Positions 38,371 to 48,394 of a DNA stretch of 64,000 nucleotides are shown in pieces. The notes beneath the pieces were generated by a model, which was not told where the DNA came from, ran no database searches, and worked only from the letters and a program-made list of their open reading frames with translations. This stretch comes from Emiliania huxleyi CCMP1516 (lineage: Eukaryota; Haptophyta; Isochrysidales; Noelaerhabdaceae), in contig NW_005200011.1 in the NCBI RefSeq assembly GCF_000372725.1, forward strand, positions 11,852-75,851, read 5' to 3'. Positions within the stretch are counted from its first letter, which is position 1. Each line of letters opens with the position of its first letter. Both the position numbers and the translations under genes were made by a program.

Positions 38371-38948
38371 CACTAAGCTACTGATACGAGAATACGTACC
38401 GCCCCCACGCAACTACTCGAAGATAATACGAGAATACGCAGCTGCGAGGCACAACATGACGCCAAACACACGATTGCACGCACCGCACCGCACCCCGCAC
38501 CCCGCGCCCGCCGCCCCCCCGGCCCCCGCCCCGCCCAGGTGGGAAGGATATGAGGAGATGGAACAGCCCGAGGGAGAAGCGAACGAAAATACGTATGGGA
38601 GGTTGCAGTCGTGCACCACGCTGCCCGGCGTTTCTCACTTTCCGGGACAGCCCCGCCCTTGTGAGGCAGGAAAGTGGTGGCTACCCCGCACGCACTGTTG
38701 GGCTATAACCCCCTCGCCGACCGCCCATCCCCCCTCCCCTTCTCCAACCTCGACGAGCCGATGACCGTTGCCTCTGCCCTGCGTGCTCCCCCCCCCCCCC
38801 CCCCTCACACACACACACACACCGCCGCCGCCGCGCGAGCGCCGCGCGGCGGCACACCCAGCTCAAAAGAAAAAGAAAAAAAGGAATGAGGAGACCAGCG
38901 GGGGAGACTCCCCGCCTATGCAACACCCCAGAGAGGGGCTGCCATCGC
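38371..38948. other. Upstream region of the AP2 gene
   Basis: Contains a C run and a (CA)n tract (about 38790-38822) and GC-rich sequence. No independent gene is supported. The first exon or exons of the AP2 protein may lie here. Confidence 0.4.
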
Positions 38949-39397
38949 CGAAGGGCACCTAGGGGCGAGTTCTGGTCAAAAGCAGCCGAAGAGGCAGCAA
39001 GAAGTACGAGCTGCGGGCGTGGGTTGGCGGCAAGCAAGGCTCCCTCGGCTATTTTGCCACCGCCGAGCAGGCGGCGCTCTTCTACGCCCGCAGGGAGGCG
39101 GGCAGGGACACTAGCGATCTCACCGCGCCGCCGCCGCCACCCGTGCCTTCCTCTCCCGCTGGCGCCGAGGCGATACGGCAGGCGGAGAGGGAGGCCCTGA
39201 CCCTGGTCACCAGCAGCAACAACAGCACCGGCTACAAAGGCGTGAGCTTCTGCCCGAAGCGGGAAGGCAGCAAGAAGTACCTGCTGTCGGTGAAGGTTGG
39301 CGGCAAGCAAGTCAGCCTCGGCTCCTTCGCCACCGCTGAGCAGGCGGCGCTCTTCTACGCCCGCAGGGAGGCGGGCAGGGACACCAGCGATCTCACC

Positions 39398-39447
<50 letters not shown>

Positions 39448-39862
39448 CACCACCACCGCCGCTGGCGCAGAGGCGGTCCGGCAGGCGGGGAGGGAGGGCC
39501 TGACTCTAGTCACCAGCGGCAGCAGCAACAGCGGCTACAAAGGCGTGCTCTTCTACCCGAAGCAGCGACATACCAAGCAGTACAAGCTGCAGGTAACGAC
39601 TGGAGGCAAGAAAGTCACCCTCGGCTACTTTGCCACCGCCGAGGAGGCGGCGCTGGCGCGCGCGCGGCACCTGTGGGACACGACCGTCCGCCTGCTCGAG
39701 CCGCAGCCGCAGCAAGCACCGCCGCAAGGCGCAGCAGGGCCGTCCGAGGCCACTACGAGGAGGAGGCCGGTGCGTCTCGTGGCGCCGGCGGCGAGGAGAG
39801 CGATGCGGACGAGGAGAGAGAGAGAGCGATCTCACCGCGCTATAGCATTATCGCGCACGTAG
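38949..39862 (+). CDS. Protein with three AP2/ERF-type DNA-binding domains
   Basis: Probable transcription factor. Domain 1 is partial at its start (RVLVKSSRRGSKKYELRAWV, then GGKQGSLGYFATAEQAALFY) and follows an acceptor-like CCTAG at about 38960. Domain 2 has GYKGVSFCPKREGSKKYLLS and GSFATAEQAALFYARREAGR. Domain 3 has GYKGVLFYPKQRHTKQYKLQ and GYFATAEEAALARARHLWD. Each shows the YKGV start, the K-x-hydrophobic strand and the LGxFxTAEEAA helix of AP2. Pro-only linkers (up to about 16 Pro) separate the domains, with AGAE.(I/V)RQA.REGLTLVT before domains 2 and 3. It ends RERERSHRAIALSRT. The upstream exon with the start ATG was not identified, so this is 5'-incomplete. Confidence 0.8.
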
Positions 39863-40009
39863 TAGCTTGGTACGAAGGTCGTACATATTCCTCGTGTGTG
39901 GCTGTGTGCCCTTCGGGTGCCCGGGCGCCGTGCTAGCGGTTATTATTCGTACTTTTTGATCAAAGTCGCAAAAAAAACTGGGGACGAGGTTGCTGTGCAG
40001 GTTGGAACA

Positions 40010-40150
40010 GCCAAAAAGAAAGAAAGAAAGAAAACAGACAACCCAAACGAGGGATGGGGGAGGAGGACAGGGTCCCCACCTGCACGAGCAGGATTTTGGA
40101 AGGACGATCAGGGGGACAGGTGGGGCTCTCCTGCTCCTGACAAGGGACAC
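40010..40150 (-). repeat. SINE-like repeat, copy 2
   Basis: Read on minus: GTGTCCCTTGTCAGGAGCAG, GTCCTTCCAAAATCCTGC, CCATCCCTCGTTTGGGTTGT and a TTTC repeat tail. It is near-identical to 250-367. It lies about 100 bases before the HAC start codon. Confidence 0.6.
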
Positions 40151-40250
40151 AGCCAAACAACTCTAGTTACGGCGCGTGTTTTTTCGTATCGTCAAAGAGC
40201 TGGGAGGGTTGGAGCTCACGCGTCCATGCTCACACCCAGCCCCGCCACGA

Positions 40251-43200
40251 ATGAGCTCCCAGCAGCAAGCTACGCTCAGCTTCACGGCGTTGATTGAAGA
40301 ACTCCGCCGCCGCAGCGCTCCTGACAAGCACGCCGCCATCGACGCTGTCGCCGTCGGAGCCGATCTCGCGGCTGTGCAGCGGCAGCTGGTGGACGTCGTC
40401 GGCCGCGACGTGGTCAACGCTGCGGTGCTGCACCTCGTTGGTGGCGCGCCGCAGCAGGGCTCTGCACCCGCGTCCGCCGCGCCAGCGGCAGTGGCAGGTG
40501 CCGCAGCAGGCGGTGCCGCCGGTGCTCCAGCGGTGCCAGAGGGCTCTGCGAGGCTGCCAGCGGGCATGTCGCAGGCGGACGTGGCGGCACTGAAGCGGGC
40601 GCTCTCGCACGCCGCCTCCTGCACCGCCGTCTCGGGCTGCCCCGACCCGGACTGCGCTCAGATGAAGGGGAAGCTCACCAAGCTCCGCGCCCACGCCGAG
40701 GCGTGCCGCACCGTGGGGTGTGTGCTCTGTCAGATCTGCCACTCCTCCGGCGCCATGCCGCCGCGGCACGAAGTCTGCCCGCCGTGCAGAGACCCCGCCT
40801 CAGCGACGGCCGGCGCCGAGTCTGCGCTCGCCAGCGGCGGTGGAGGCACCGCCGGCGATGGCGGCTCCACGAGTGCGGCAGCCGGCACGGGCGAGGCGAG
40901 CCGGCAGCGCGAGCAGCGGAGGGTGCTGCTGGCGCATGTCTTCAGCTGCATGCACCCGCAGTGCTCGTACCCGCAGTGCGCTCCCATGCGGCGCAAGCTC
41001 CACGCGCTGGTGAGAGCCGCCTCCACGACACTGAAGCGTTGATGACGCCCGTCAGCTGATGGGACACGCCCACGGTGCAGGTGCCACACACCAACGAGTG
41101 CGAGGAGCCGCACTGCTCGCTCTGCAAGATCTGGGCTGTCTACCAGCAGCACTTGTGCAAGGCGGCGGCGAGGCAGCAGGAGGAGGCGCTGCGCGCCGCT
41201 CTGGCGCGAGACACTTCCGAGACACTCCCGAGACACTTCCGAGACACTTCCGAGACACTTCCGAGACACTTCCCCATCCGACACCACACGCACGCCTCTG
41301 CCTGTCCGCGCCTCACGGTCGGTCCGCCGCGACCCGTCCATGGACGCGTCTCCGCGACACGTCCGCGCCACATGCATAGGCCACCTCCCCGGAGGGAGGG
41401 CTGCAGCTGGGCGGAGGGAGCGACGACGCGATGCGGCTCGCGCTTGGCGGCGGCCGCGGCGGCTCGTCTGGCTTTGGAGGCGCGCGCCGTGGGGGGATGG
41501 GGGGGGTTGTGTGTGGTGGGGGGGAAGCGCCGCACACGGTTGCCACGGGGCGCGACGTGGCCGCTGTAGGTGCGCTGTGGCAGGGCTTGCTGCCTCCGCA
41601 CTCGGCGGCCTTCGACGGGTTTGGCGGAGGGAGGGAGCCTCGGCTGCCGGCGGCGGGCGAGGGGGCGGCGGGGGGGAGGCAGAAGCGGCAGCGCTCCAAG
41701 GGGGGCGACTCGCCGGGCCGGCAGCGCGTCAAGCCCGACCCCGCCTCTAGCCTCGACAGCTGGCTGAACTCCGGGCTGGCCGGCGGAGGCTTGGGCGGAG
41801 GGATTCCGCTGCAGCTCGGAGGGCAGCTCGGAGGGCTCGGCTTCGGCGGTTTGCCGGCGCAGGAGCCGGTGTGGATGGTCCGGACGGCGGCGCTGTTGGG
41901 CAGGGAGCCGCCGGCGGGTGCGCCGCAGTGGGTCGTCGCGCGGATGCTGCAGGAGCGGCAGGGGCGGGCTCTGCTCCTGGCCGACCACTCGCCGCAGCTG
42001 CCTCTCAGCGCGGAGCCTCGCTGGGTCCCGTTTGCAAGCGCCGCGGGCGAGCCGCTCCTGCGACCGGTGGACCGGTCGCAGGGCGAGTTGGGCAGGCTGG
42101 GCCCGGCCGCAGCACCGGCGGTGCCCGAGCCGCCGCCGCTCGAGGTGGAGGCCGGCTGCCCTGTGGACGTGTCCGACCCCGCGGCGCCGTCAGGGTGGCG
42201 CACGGGCGAAGTCGTCTCGCGCACGTCCCGCACCGGGCTGTACACCGTCCAGCTCGGCCCCGACGCGCCGGCGGGTGGTCCGGCCGAGCCGGCGGGGCCC
42301 GGCTCGCCAAAGGCGACGGCACTGCTGCGCGGGCTGCGCGCGTCGCAGCTGCGGCTTCGCTGCGCGTTCGAGGGGTGCCGCAAGCACGCGCTGCTCATGC
42401 AGCGGCCGCCGTGTGACTGCGACAAGTGCGGCCGGCCGCTGCAGCACCCGATGCGCTCCTTTTGGGAGTTCCAGGCGGAGATGGCCGAGGCGGTGCAGGT
42501 GGGGGTCACCTCGGCGCAGCTCTGCTCGCACTGCTACAAGGAGGAGCGGCAGGGGACGGAGCGGCGCGGCGGCCGTGCCGCGCATTCTTCCCTCGCGACG
42601 GCGGTGGTGACGCTCGGCTCGCGGCAGGTGCCGCTGGCAGGCTTTGTCGAGGTCGAGATCAGGGGGCGGAGGCACCTCAACACGGAGCAGCCGGAGGACT
42701 CGGAGCAGCAGTCGTGGGTGCAGTGCGCCTCGTGCCGCCTCTGGCACCATTGGGTGTGCGCGCTCTACAACCCGAAGCTGCACGCCTACGCGCAGGGCGG
42801 AGGAGGCGAGGGCAGCGGCAGCAGGGGCGACGGCGGGGAGGGTGGCGGCGGCAGTGTAAAGGTGGAGCCAGGGGCGGCGGCAGGCAGCGGCGACGGCGAC
42901 GGCGGCGGCGACGGAGGCGGTGGCAGCGGTGGTGGTTGCGGCGGCGGTGGCGAGGGCAGCAGCAGCGGAGTTGCCGACAGCAGCAGCGGCAGCGGCGACG
43001 GCGCCACTCGAGCCCAGGGAGAGGGCGGCGGCAGCGGCGGCGGCAGCGGCGGCGGCAGCGGCGGCGGCAGCGGCGGTGGCAGCGGCACGCCCCCGCCGTG
43101 GACGTGTCGCAAGTGCGCCGAGGCGTCCGCCGAGGCGCCGCCCGAGGCACCTCGCGAGGCGGACAAGCTGTCCGAGTGCTCTCTCTCGCGCGAGCTGCAG

Positions 43201-45720
43201 GAGGGCGTGAAGGCGGGGCTGGCGGAGGCGGGCGCGGTCTGCGAAGAGGTCGCGGTGCGCGTCGTCTCCTCGGTCAAGCTCACCGCCAAGGCCAAGGAGG
43301 AGATGGTCCAGCGAGAGTGGTCTTGCGGCGAGGCGGCGCTTAGCCGAGACTAGCCGAAGAGGAGCCGAGACGAGTCGAGATTGCGGGCGATTGCGCGGCG
43401 AGGCGGCCGGCCTCGGCCGGGAGTGTTTCGGGTGACGGTGAGTGCGACGAGCGCGACTGCGATAGGCGTACCCCTCCCGAAACACTGCGATAGGCGTACC
43501 CCTCACAGTTCCTAACCCTAACCCCAACCCTAACCCTAACCTGACTGCGATAGGCGTACCCCTCACAGTTCCTAACCCTAACCCCAACCCTAACCCTAAC
43601 CTGACTGCGATAGGCGTACCCCTCACAGTTCCCGTACACCTCCCGCTGCATCGTCGCGTTGCAGCGCGTCGAAGGGCGCGCTTCGCTGTGACGCCCTGGA
43701 CGAGGGTGGTTGCGTGCGGGCGTCTGCACCGGGGGGAAGCTGCGAGTAGGCACGACGTGATGGTCTTCATGATGTACACGCAGGAGTACGGCGCCCACTG
43801 CCCGCAGCCCAACACGCGCCGCGTCTACATCTCCTACGTCGATTCGGTCCGCTATTTCCGCTCCACGCCGGACGGCCACCGCTCGACAGCCTACCGCTCG
43901 CTGCTCACGTCGTACTTTGCGTCCTGCCGCCGGCGCGGGCTCGAGCACGGTGCCGTCGAGCCGCGATCGGCTCTTCACGCGCCTTGCTGCCAACAGGCGC
44001 GGATTCGAGCACGTGCACGTGTGGGTGGAGCCGCCGCGCGCGGGCGACGAGTACATTTTCTACGCGAGGCCGCCCGAGGAGCGGAGGCCGATGAAGCGCG
44101 AGAAGCTGCGCTCGTGGTGCGCCGGGGCGCTCGAGCCGCGAGGCGCGGGCGGCGTGTCCTCACCGGCTTGTTCCCGCTGCGGGCAGGTACGTCAAGGTGC
44201 TCGAGGCGTCCAAGGAGCAGGGGGTCGTCGCGCGGTTCGGGTCGATGGTCGAGGCGCGCGAGCTTAGCCGAGGGAGAGCTTAGCCGAGGGAGAGCTTAGC
44301 CGAGGGAGAGCTTAGCCGAGGGAGAGCTTAGCCGAGGGAGAGCTTAGCCGAGGGAGAGCTTAGCCGAGGGAGAGCTTAGCCGAGGGAGAGCTTAGCCGAG
44401 GGAGAGCTTAGCCGAGGGAGAGCTTAGCCGAGGGAGAGCTTAGCCGAGGGAGAGCTTAGCCGAGGGAGAGCTTAGCCGAGGGAGAGCTTAGCCGAGGGAG
44501 AGCTTAGCCGAGGGAGAGCTTGGGAGAGTCGAGACGCGGCCGAGGCACCGCCGAGATACGGACGAGATAGCATCTCGCCGAGAGACGGACCCGAGATACG
44601 GACCGATGCTGAGGCCCCGCGGCACCACGCCGGCGCATGCGGCGATCCGGCCACGCTCGCCACGCTCACTGCGGTCCTGTGCACCTGCCCTGCGCAGGAG
44701 TTTCGGCACATCAAGTCGGCGCGGCAGATTCCGCTCTTCAAAGGCGGGCCGGAGGGAGCTGCGGTCGGGACCCGTCCAGGACGCGTCCGTGACAGGTCCA
44801 CGGCCGCCTCACAGGTGACCAGTGGGAGCTCACTTTGCCGGAGATCCTCAAGGGCGATGAGCCCGCGCCGGCGGCGGCAGAGGACGACGAAGACGACACT
44901 TTCCGCCGGCCAAAGCTGCTCAGCACCGCGCGGGGCCGGTCTGGCGAGAGCACCGGCAGCCGCAGCTCGCCGCGAGCACGCGGAGGCGAGGCTTCCCCCG
45001 CCGCCGCGGCGCCGGCGGGTACGGACGGGCGGCCGCAGCGGCTGCGCGGCCTCGCGCTCAACAAGTTCGCCGCCGGCGCAGCGTCCGAGGACCTGGTGAG
45101 CAAGGTGCACAAGCAGATGCGGCGGCTGCAGGGGCACTTTCTCGTCGCGACCCTTGCGCCGCTCTCGGCGGAGGAGGGGCGGGCGGCGGCGGCGGGCGCC
45201 GAGGGCGACGCAGAGCCTGAGATCTCGCACGAGCTCGTCAACACGCGCCAGTCGCTGCTGCACCATTGCATGAGCCACGCGCTGCAGTTCAACTCGCTCC
45301 GCTACGCGCAGTGCGTCGAGATGCGCCGAGATTGCGCGCGCCGAGAGGTCGCGCAGCTCGCGCCCCACCGTAGCAGTCGCGCGAGACGCCACCGACACTT
45401 CGCGTCACACGTCCGAGCCATGCCAACCCGGCCGCAGGTACTCGACGATGATGATTGTGCACGAGATGCTGCACTCGTCGAGCAGCAGCGGAACGCACTA
45501 CTGCCTGCCCGGCTGCAAGCGCGGCCGCGTCGACGACGGCTCCCTGATGGTGGCTTGCGACGTGTGCGACAACTGGCTCCACCTCGGCTGCCTGCCTCCC
45601 GCGCAGCAGCCGTCGACGGACGACTCATTCGTCTGCCCTCTCTGCGTCGAGGCCAAGGCGGACGTCTACCTGCAGTCGGAGGACATGGCGATGCTGTCGG
45701 ACGCGTTGGCGGGGAGGTGA
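40251..45720 (+). CDS. HAC1: HAC-type p300/CBP histone acetyltransferase
   Basis: Nuclear lysine acetyltransferase and transcriptional coactivator. Ten exons: 40251-41009, 41081-41185, 41380-43332, 43629-43687, 43750-43932, 43997-44116, 44187-44253, 44698-44743, 44815-45310 and 45438-45720; the phases agree and give 1,356 residues. Two Cys/His-rich TAZ-like blocks are present (ASCTAVSGCPDPDCAQMKGK and VLLAHVFSCMHPQC with HTNECEEPHCSLCKIW). A mid PHD finger follows (WVQCASCRLWHHWVC then WTCRKC across a Gly/Ser insert). KAT11 comes next: EVAVRVVSSVKL, FPYTSRCIVALQRVEG, VFMMYTQEYGAHCPQPNTRR, VYISYVDSVRYF, RRGFEHVHVWVEPPRAGDEY, LRSWYVKVLEASKEQGVV, ARQIPLFKGDQWEL and RYAQYSTMMIVHEMLH, tracking plant HAC. 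The protein ends in a PHD-like finger (CLPGCKRG...CDVCDNWLHLGCL...CPLC) instead of ZZ-TAZ2. Five introns have GC donors. The start MSSQQQATLSF is likely; the exon 2 end is the least certain boundary. Confidence 0.9.
41213..41276 (+). repeat. CCGAGACACTT tandem repeat in HAC intron 2
   Basis: Five to six units of an 11-bp GAGACACTTCC motif lie within the inferred intron 41186-41379. Confidence 0.8.
43480..43628 (+). repeat. 60-bp tandem repeat with CCCTAA telomere-like units in HAC intron 3
   Basis: GCGATAGGCGTACCCCTCAC followed by AGTTCCTAACCCTAACC-type sequence is repeated as a 60-bp unit (two full copies plus flanking partial ones). Each copy carries the acceptor-like CCCCTCACAGTTC; only the last is used in the model (exon starts 43629). 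Confidence 0.9.
44262..44524 (+). repeat. 16-bp minisatellite in HAC intron 7
   Basis: About 16 near-perfect copies of the 16-bp unit GAGAGCTTAGCCGAGG lie within the inferred 444-base intron 44254-44697. The same AGCTTAGCCGAG motif begins just inside the intron, and a relative (GCTTAGCCGAGAC) starts intron 3 at about 43337. Confidence 0.93.
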
Positions 45721-46281
45721 CGCGCGGCGGAGGCGCGAGGGCGCCGTCGCAACACGGGGTGGAGAGGTGCGGGAGAGGGGGGGGGGGGGGGGAAGGGCCG
45801 ATCGGCCGAGATGCATCTGATCGCGCGCACTCACATTCATAATGAGCATTTGACGCACACACACACATACCGACGTGTTGAGCGTGCGGCCGTTGTTGTA
45901 GGTTGTAGCATATATCTGTGTGCATGTGTGTGCGCGCCCCCGAAAAATACTCGCGGGATTGAATCCGTAGAAAAACGGAAGGGTGCGCTGCGGCAGCCGG
46001 CACCAACCGCAAACTCGTCAGGCAACTCAATGTGCGGCTGCGGGCTTGGGGCAGCACACAAAATACTAAATACATACCTTAAGGTCTATGGTATTAACGC
46101 TGCAGGGGATTTAGGCATTAGGGGTAGGGCTAGGGGTTAGGGCGGCGCCGGGCCGGGAGGCGCGGACACCGGCGCGTCACAAGGACGCAGGAGAGACGCC
46201 ACGAGTCCACAAGGCCTCCGGATCGGGCTTGGGCGTTCGTGGTACGATCCCACTGCTCTCCCTGATGGATGCCACGTTGCC
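45721..46281. other. Intergenic region between convergent HAC and GDPD genes
   Basis: Holds a G run (45779-45792), (AC)n stretches, and a degenerate telomere-like TTAGGGGTAGGGCTAGGGGT at about 46112-46140. No gene recognised. Confidence 0.6.
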
Positions 46282-47864
46282 TCAACCCCCTGGGCCCGGC
46301 TGCTGCGGCCAGGGTCCATCACGCTCGCACTGCCGACGCCAGCGCGCCATCACGCCCGACGCCCAGCGCGGCCGGTTGGTGATGACGCTCTCCACGCCCA
46401 GCCTCCACGCCGCCTCCAGCTCCGCCTCGCCGTCGGCCACCCACACCGAAAGGGGCTTGGCATGCGCGCCGCCCGCCGCCACCAAGTCAGAGTCGAGCAG
46501 CTTGACGCTCACGCTCCACCTGCAAGGGGGCGGAAGAGCGAGGGCGGTGAGTCCGGGGACCACGACGCCGCCGCCTTCTCGGCGCTGTGGCCCGGCTCTG
46601 TGGGCCGGTGTGGCCTGGCTCTGTGGGCCAGGGCACACACACACCCGTCGTACAGCGCCGCGTCGGCGTCCAAGGCGGACAGGTCGGCGTGCGGCCGCCC
46701 CGCGCTGTCGCGTCGCGCACCGACGTCCCGCAGTAGCCCGAAGATGGGCACGCGCGTCTTTGCTGCCCGCTGCGCAGCGCGGTGCGCCGCCGCGCCCGCG
46801 CGCCCCTCGGCGACGACGCCTGGGCTCGCGAGGTGTGGGGGTGAGGGGGAGGCGCGGTCGCCGACCGTCTGGGCGGCGGCGGCGCCGAGCTGGTCGGCGA
46901 GCCCAGAGCGCGCGACTGCTCCGTACAGGGCCGCCAGCATCGCCGGCCACTCGGGACGCGTGTGGTACTTGAGCTCTAGCGTCGTGGCGGGCTGCGTGGC
47001 GGCGGGCTGCTGCGGCCTGGCGGCCCAGCTGCGCGCCCGCAGCAGCGAGAGGAGCTCGTCGAGGGAGAGGAGCGCGCCGGCGCCTGGGAGTTGTGGGCGG
47101 CAGTGAGAGCAGCACCTGTCGGAGCGGTGGTGGCGCTGCGAGGTCGGCACCGCCGGCGGCGGCGCGCAGCTCCGCGAGAGGCGTGTCTGGAAGGTCCGCG
47201 GGGAGCTTCCACAGCGCCCGCAGCGTCGGCGGGTGGCCGACGAAGAGCTGGCTGCCGCCGGCTGTGCCCTGTGCTGGCCAGAAGAGGTCGATGTCGAAGG
47301 AGGACACGCCGCTGTCGAGGAGGCGCCGCCGGAGGGTGAGGGCGAGGCGAAGGGAGTGAGGACAGGAGAGAGGAGAGCAGAGGAGCGGAGGGCACTAAGG
47401 CAAGGGAGAGAGAGAGAGAGAGAGGACCTGTCGAAGAGAGCTGCGAAGCTCGCGGCACTGGGGGCGCTCCGTTCGTCCTGGGTAGAAGAGGGCGAAGACG
47501 CGTGAGGAGGGAGCTTGGGTGCGGAAGCTGGTGTGCTGAACTCGGAGGAGCTAGTGTGTGGCGCCACCTGGTCAAACCCACGGTGGGAGACGAGGCGCGG
47601 CGAGCGACACGGCGGCGGCGAGCCGCCGCCGACCAACCACTGCGACGAAACGCGCAGCAGCGCCACCCCAGCCACCAGAGCGAGGAGCAGCAGCCGCAGC
47701 CCTCGCGGCAGCAGTCCTCCTCGTGTTGCCGCGCCTGGCCTCTTGTTCATCGCGGAGACCTCATCGTCGCCTGCGTACCCCTCTGCCTGGGACTCCTGAA
47801 GGAGCGAGCGGCGCTCGGCCTCGTCGTTGGCCTCGTCGTTGGCTCTCAGGATTGGTGACAACAC
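46282..47864 (-). CDS. Glycerophosphodiester phosphodiesterase (GDPD) with membrane anchor
   Basis: Hydrolyses glycerophosphodiesters to glycerol-3-phosphate and an alcohol (family). Minus-strand exons 47864-47568, 47477-47428, 47311-47151, 47083-46645 and 46519-46282 are all GT-AG with matching phases. An in-frame GTG at 47864 opens 394 codons; the first ATG (47750) gives 356. N-terminal part: GLRLLLLALVAGVALL is a signal anchor, then LVSHRGFDQ (catalytic HRG) and APSAASFAALFDSGVSSFDI with DLFW (the metal-binding E/D-x-D part), QLFVGHPP, ALLSLDELLSLL, TLELKYH and KTRVPIFGLLRD. The C-terminus has SVSVKLLDSDLV, PLSVWVADGEAELEAAWRLG and VESVITNRP, the usual GDPD end. The true start could be in another exon, since the GTG lies next to repeats. 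Confidence 0.88.
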
Positions 47865-47933
47865 GGGGGCCGCGAGAGAGGCCCCGCCTCACTTTTTCAC
47901 ACCGGGGGTTCGGGCTTAGGGATCCCTAGGCAG

Positions 47934-48394
47934 TATATACTTTTCCTCTCGCACCCCGTCTCTTTTTCTTTCCTTTTTTCTCTGCAGCACCCTCTCTTTT
48001 CCTCTCTATTTTTCCCGGGGAAACCATCAAATTTTCCGGGCTCTGAGGCCTCTGAGCCGAGTCTGACTGAGCTGGTTTGGGCCCAAAATCAGCCAAATCG
48101 GAGAGAGAGATTTTTAGCAATACCAAACAAATCTAACACCAAATCGGCAAAACACCGGGTATTTTGCGGGTATACCTGGAAAACCCCGGGTATACCTGGA
48201 AAAAGCCCGGGATGTTGCCGGGTTCCTCGATTTTGCCTCAGATTTTGCCCCAGACCAGCTCTCAGACTCAGGGAAACTCGCGAGTTTCCAGAATTGAGCA
48301 CCAAACACCCTCTGTTTTCCCTGGAAATTTCCGGAAACGCAAAGTGCTGGGGCCCCCCTCTGTTTTCCTTTTTGTTTGCCGGAAAAGTATATAC
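47934..48394 (-). mobile_element. MITE family U, copy 2
   Basis: About 460 bp with ends GTATATACTTTTCC / GGAAAAGTATATAC. Apart from an internal 38-bp insertion and small changes, it is the reverse complement of 11068-11502. Confidence 0.75.
48102..48139 (-). mobile_element. 37-38-bp insertion of repeat R core, with target duplication
   Basis: Inside MITE U, the sequence AGAGAGAGATTTTTAGCAAT ACCAAACAAATCTAACAC is flanked by CCAAATCGG on both sides (48093-48101 and 48139-48147). On the minus strand it begins GTGTTAG, contains TTTGGTATTGCTAAA and ends in a CT tract. It is the shortest copy of repeat R, and the direct flanks make transposition-like insertion plausible. Confidence 0.8.

Noticed and set aside
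42190-43815. 541-codon minus-strand open frame
   Set aside because: Antisense to the HAC exon, which has PHD and KAT11 evidence; the antisense reading has none.
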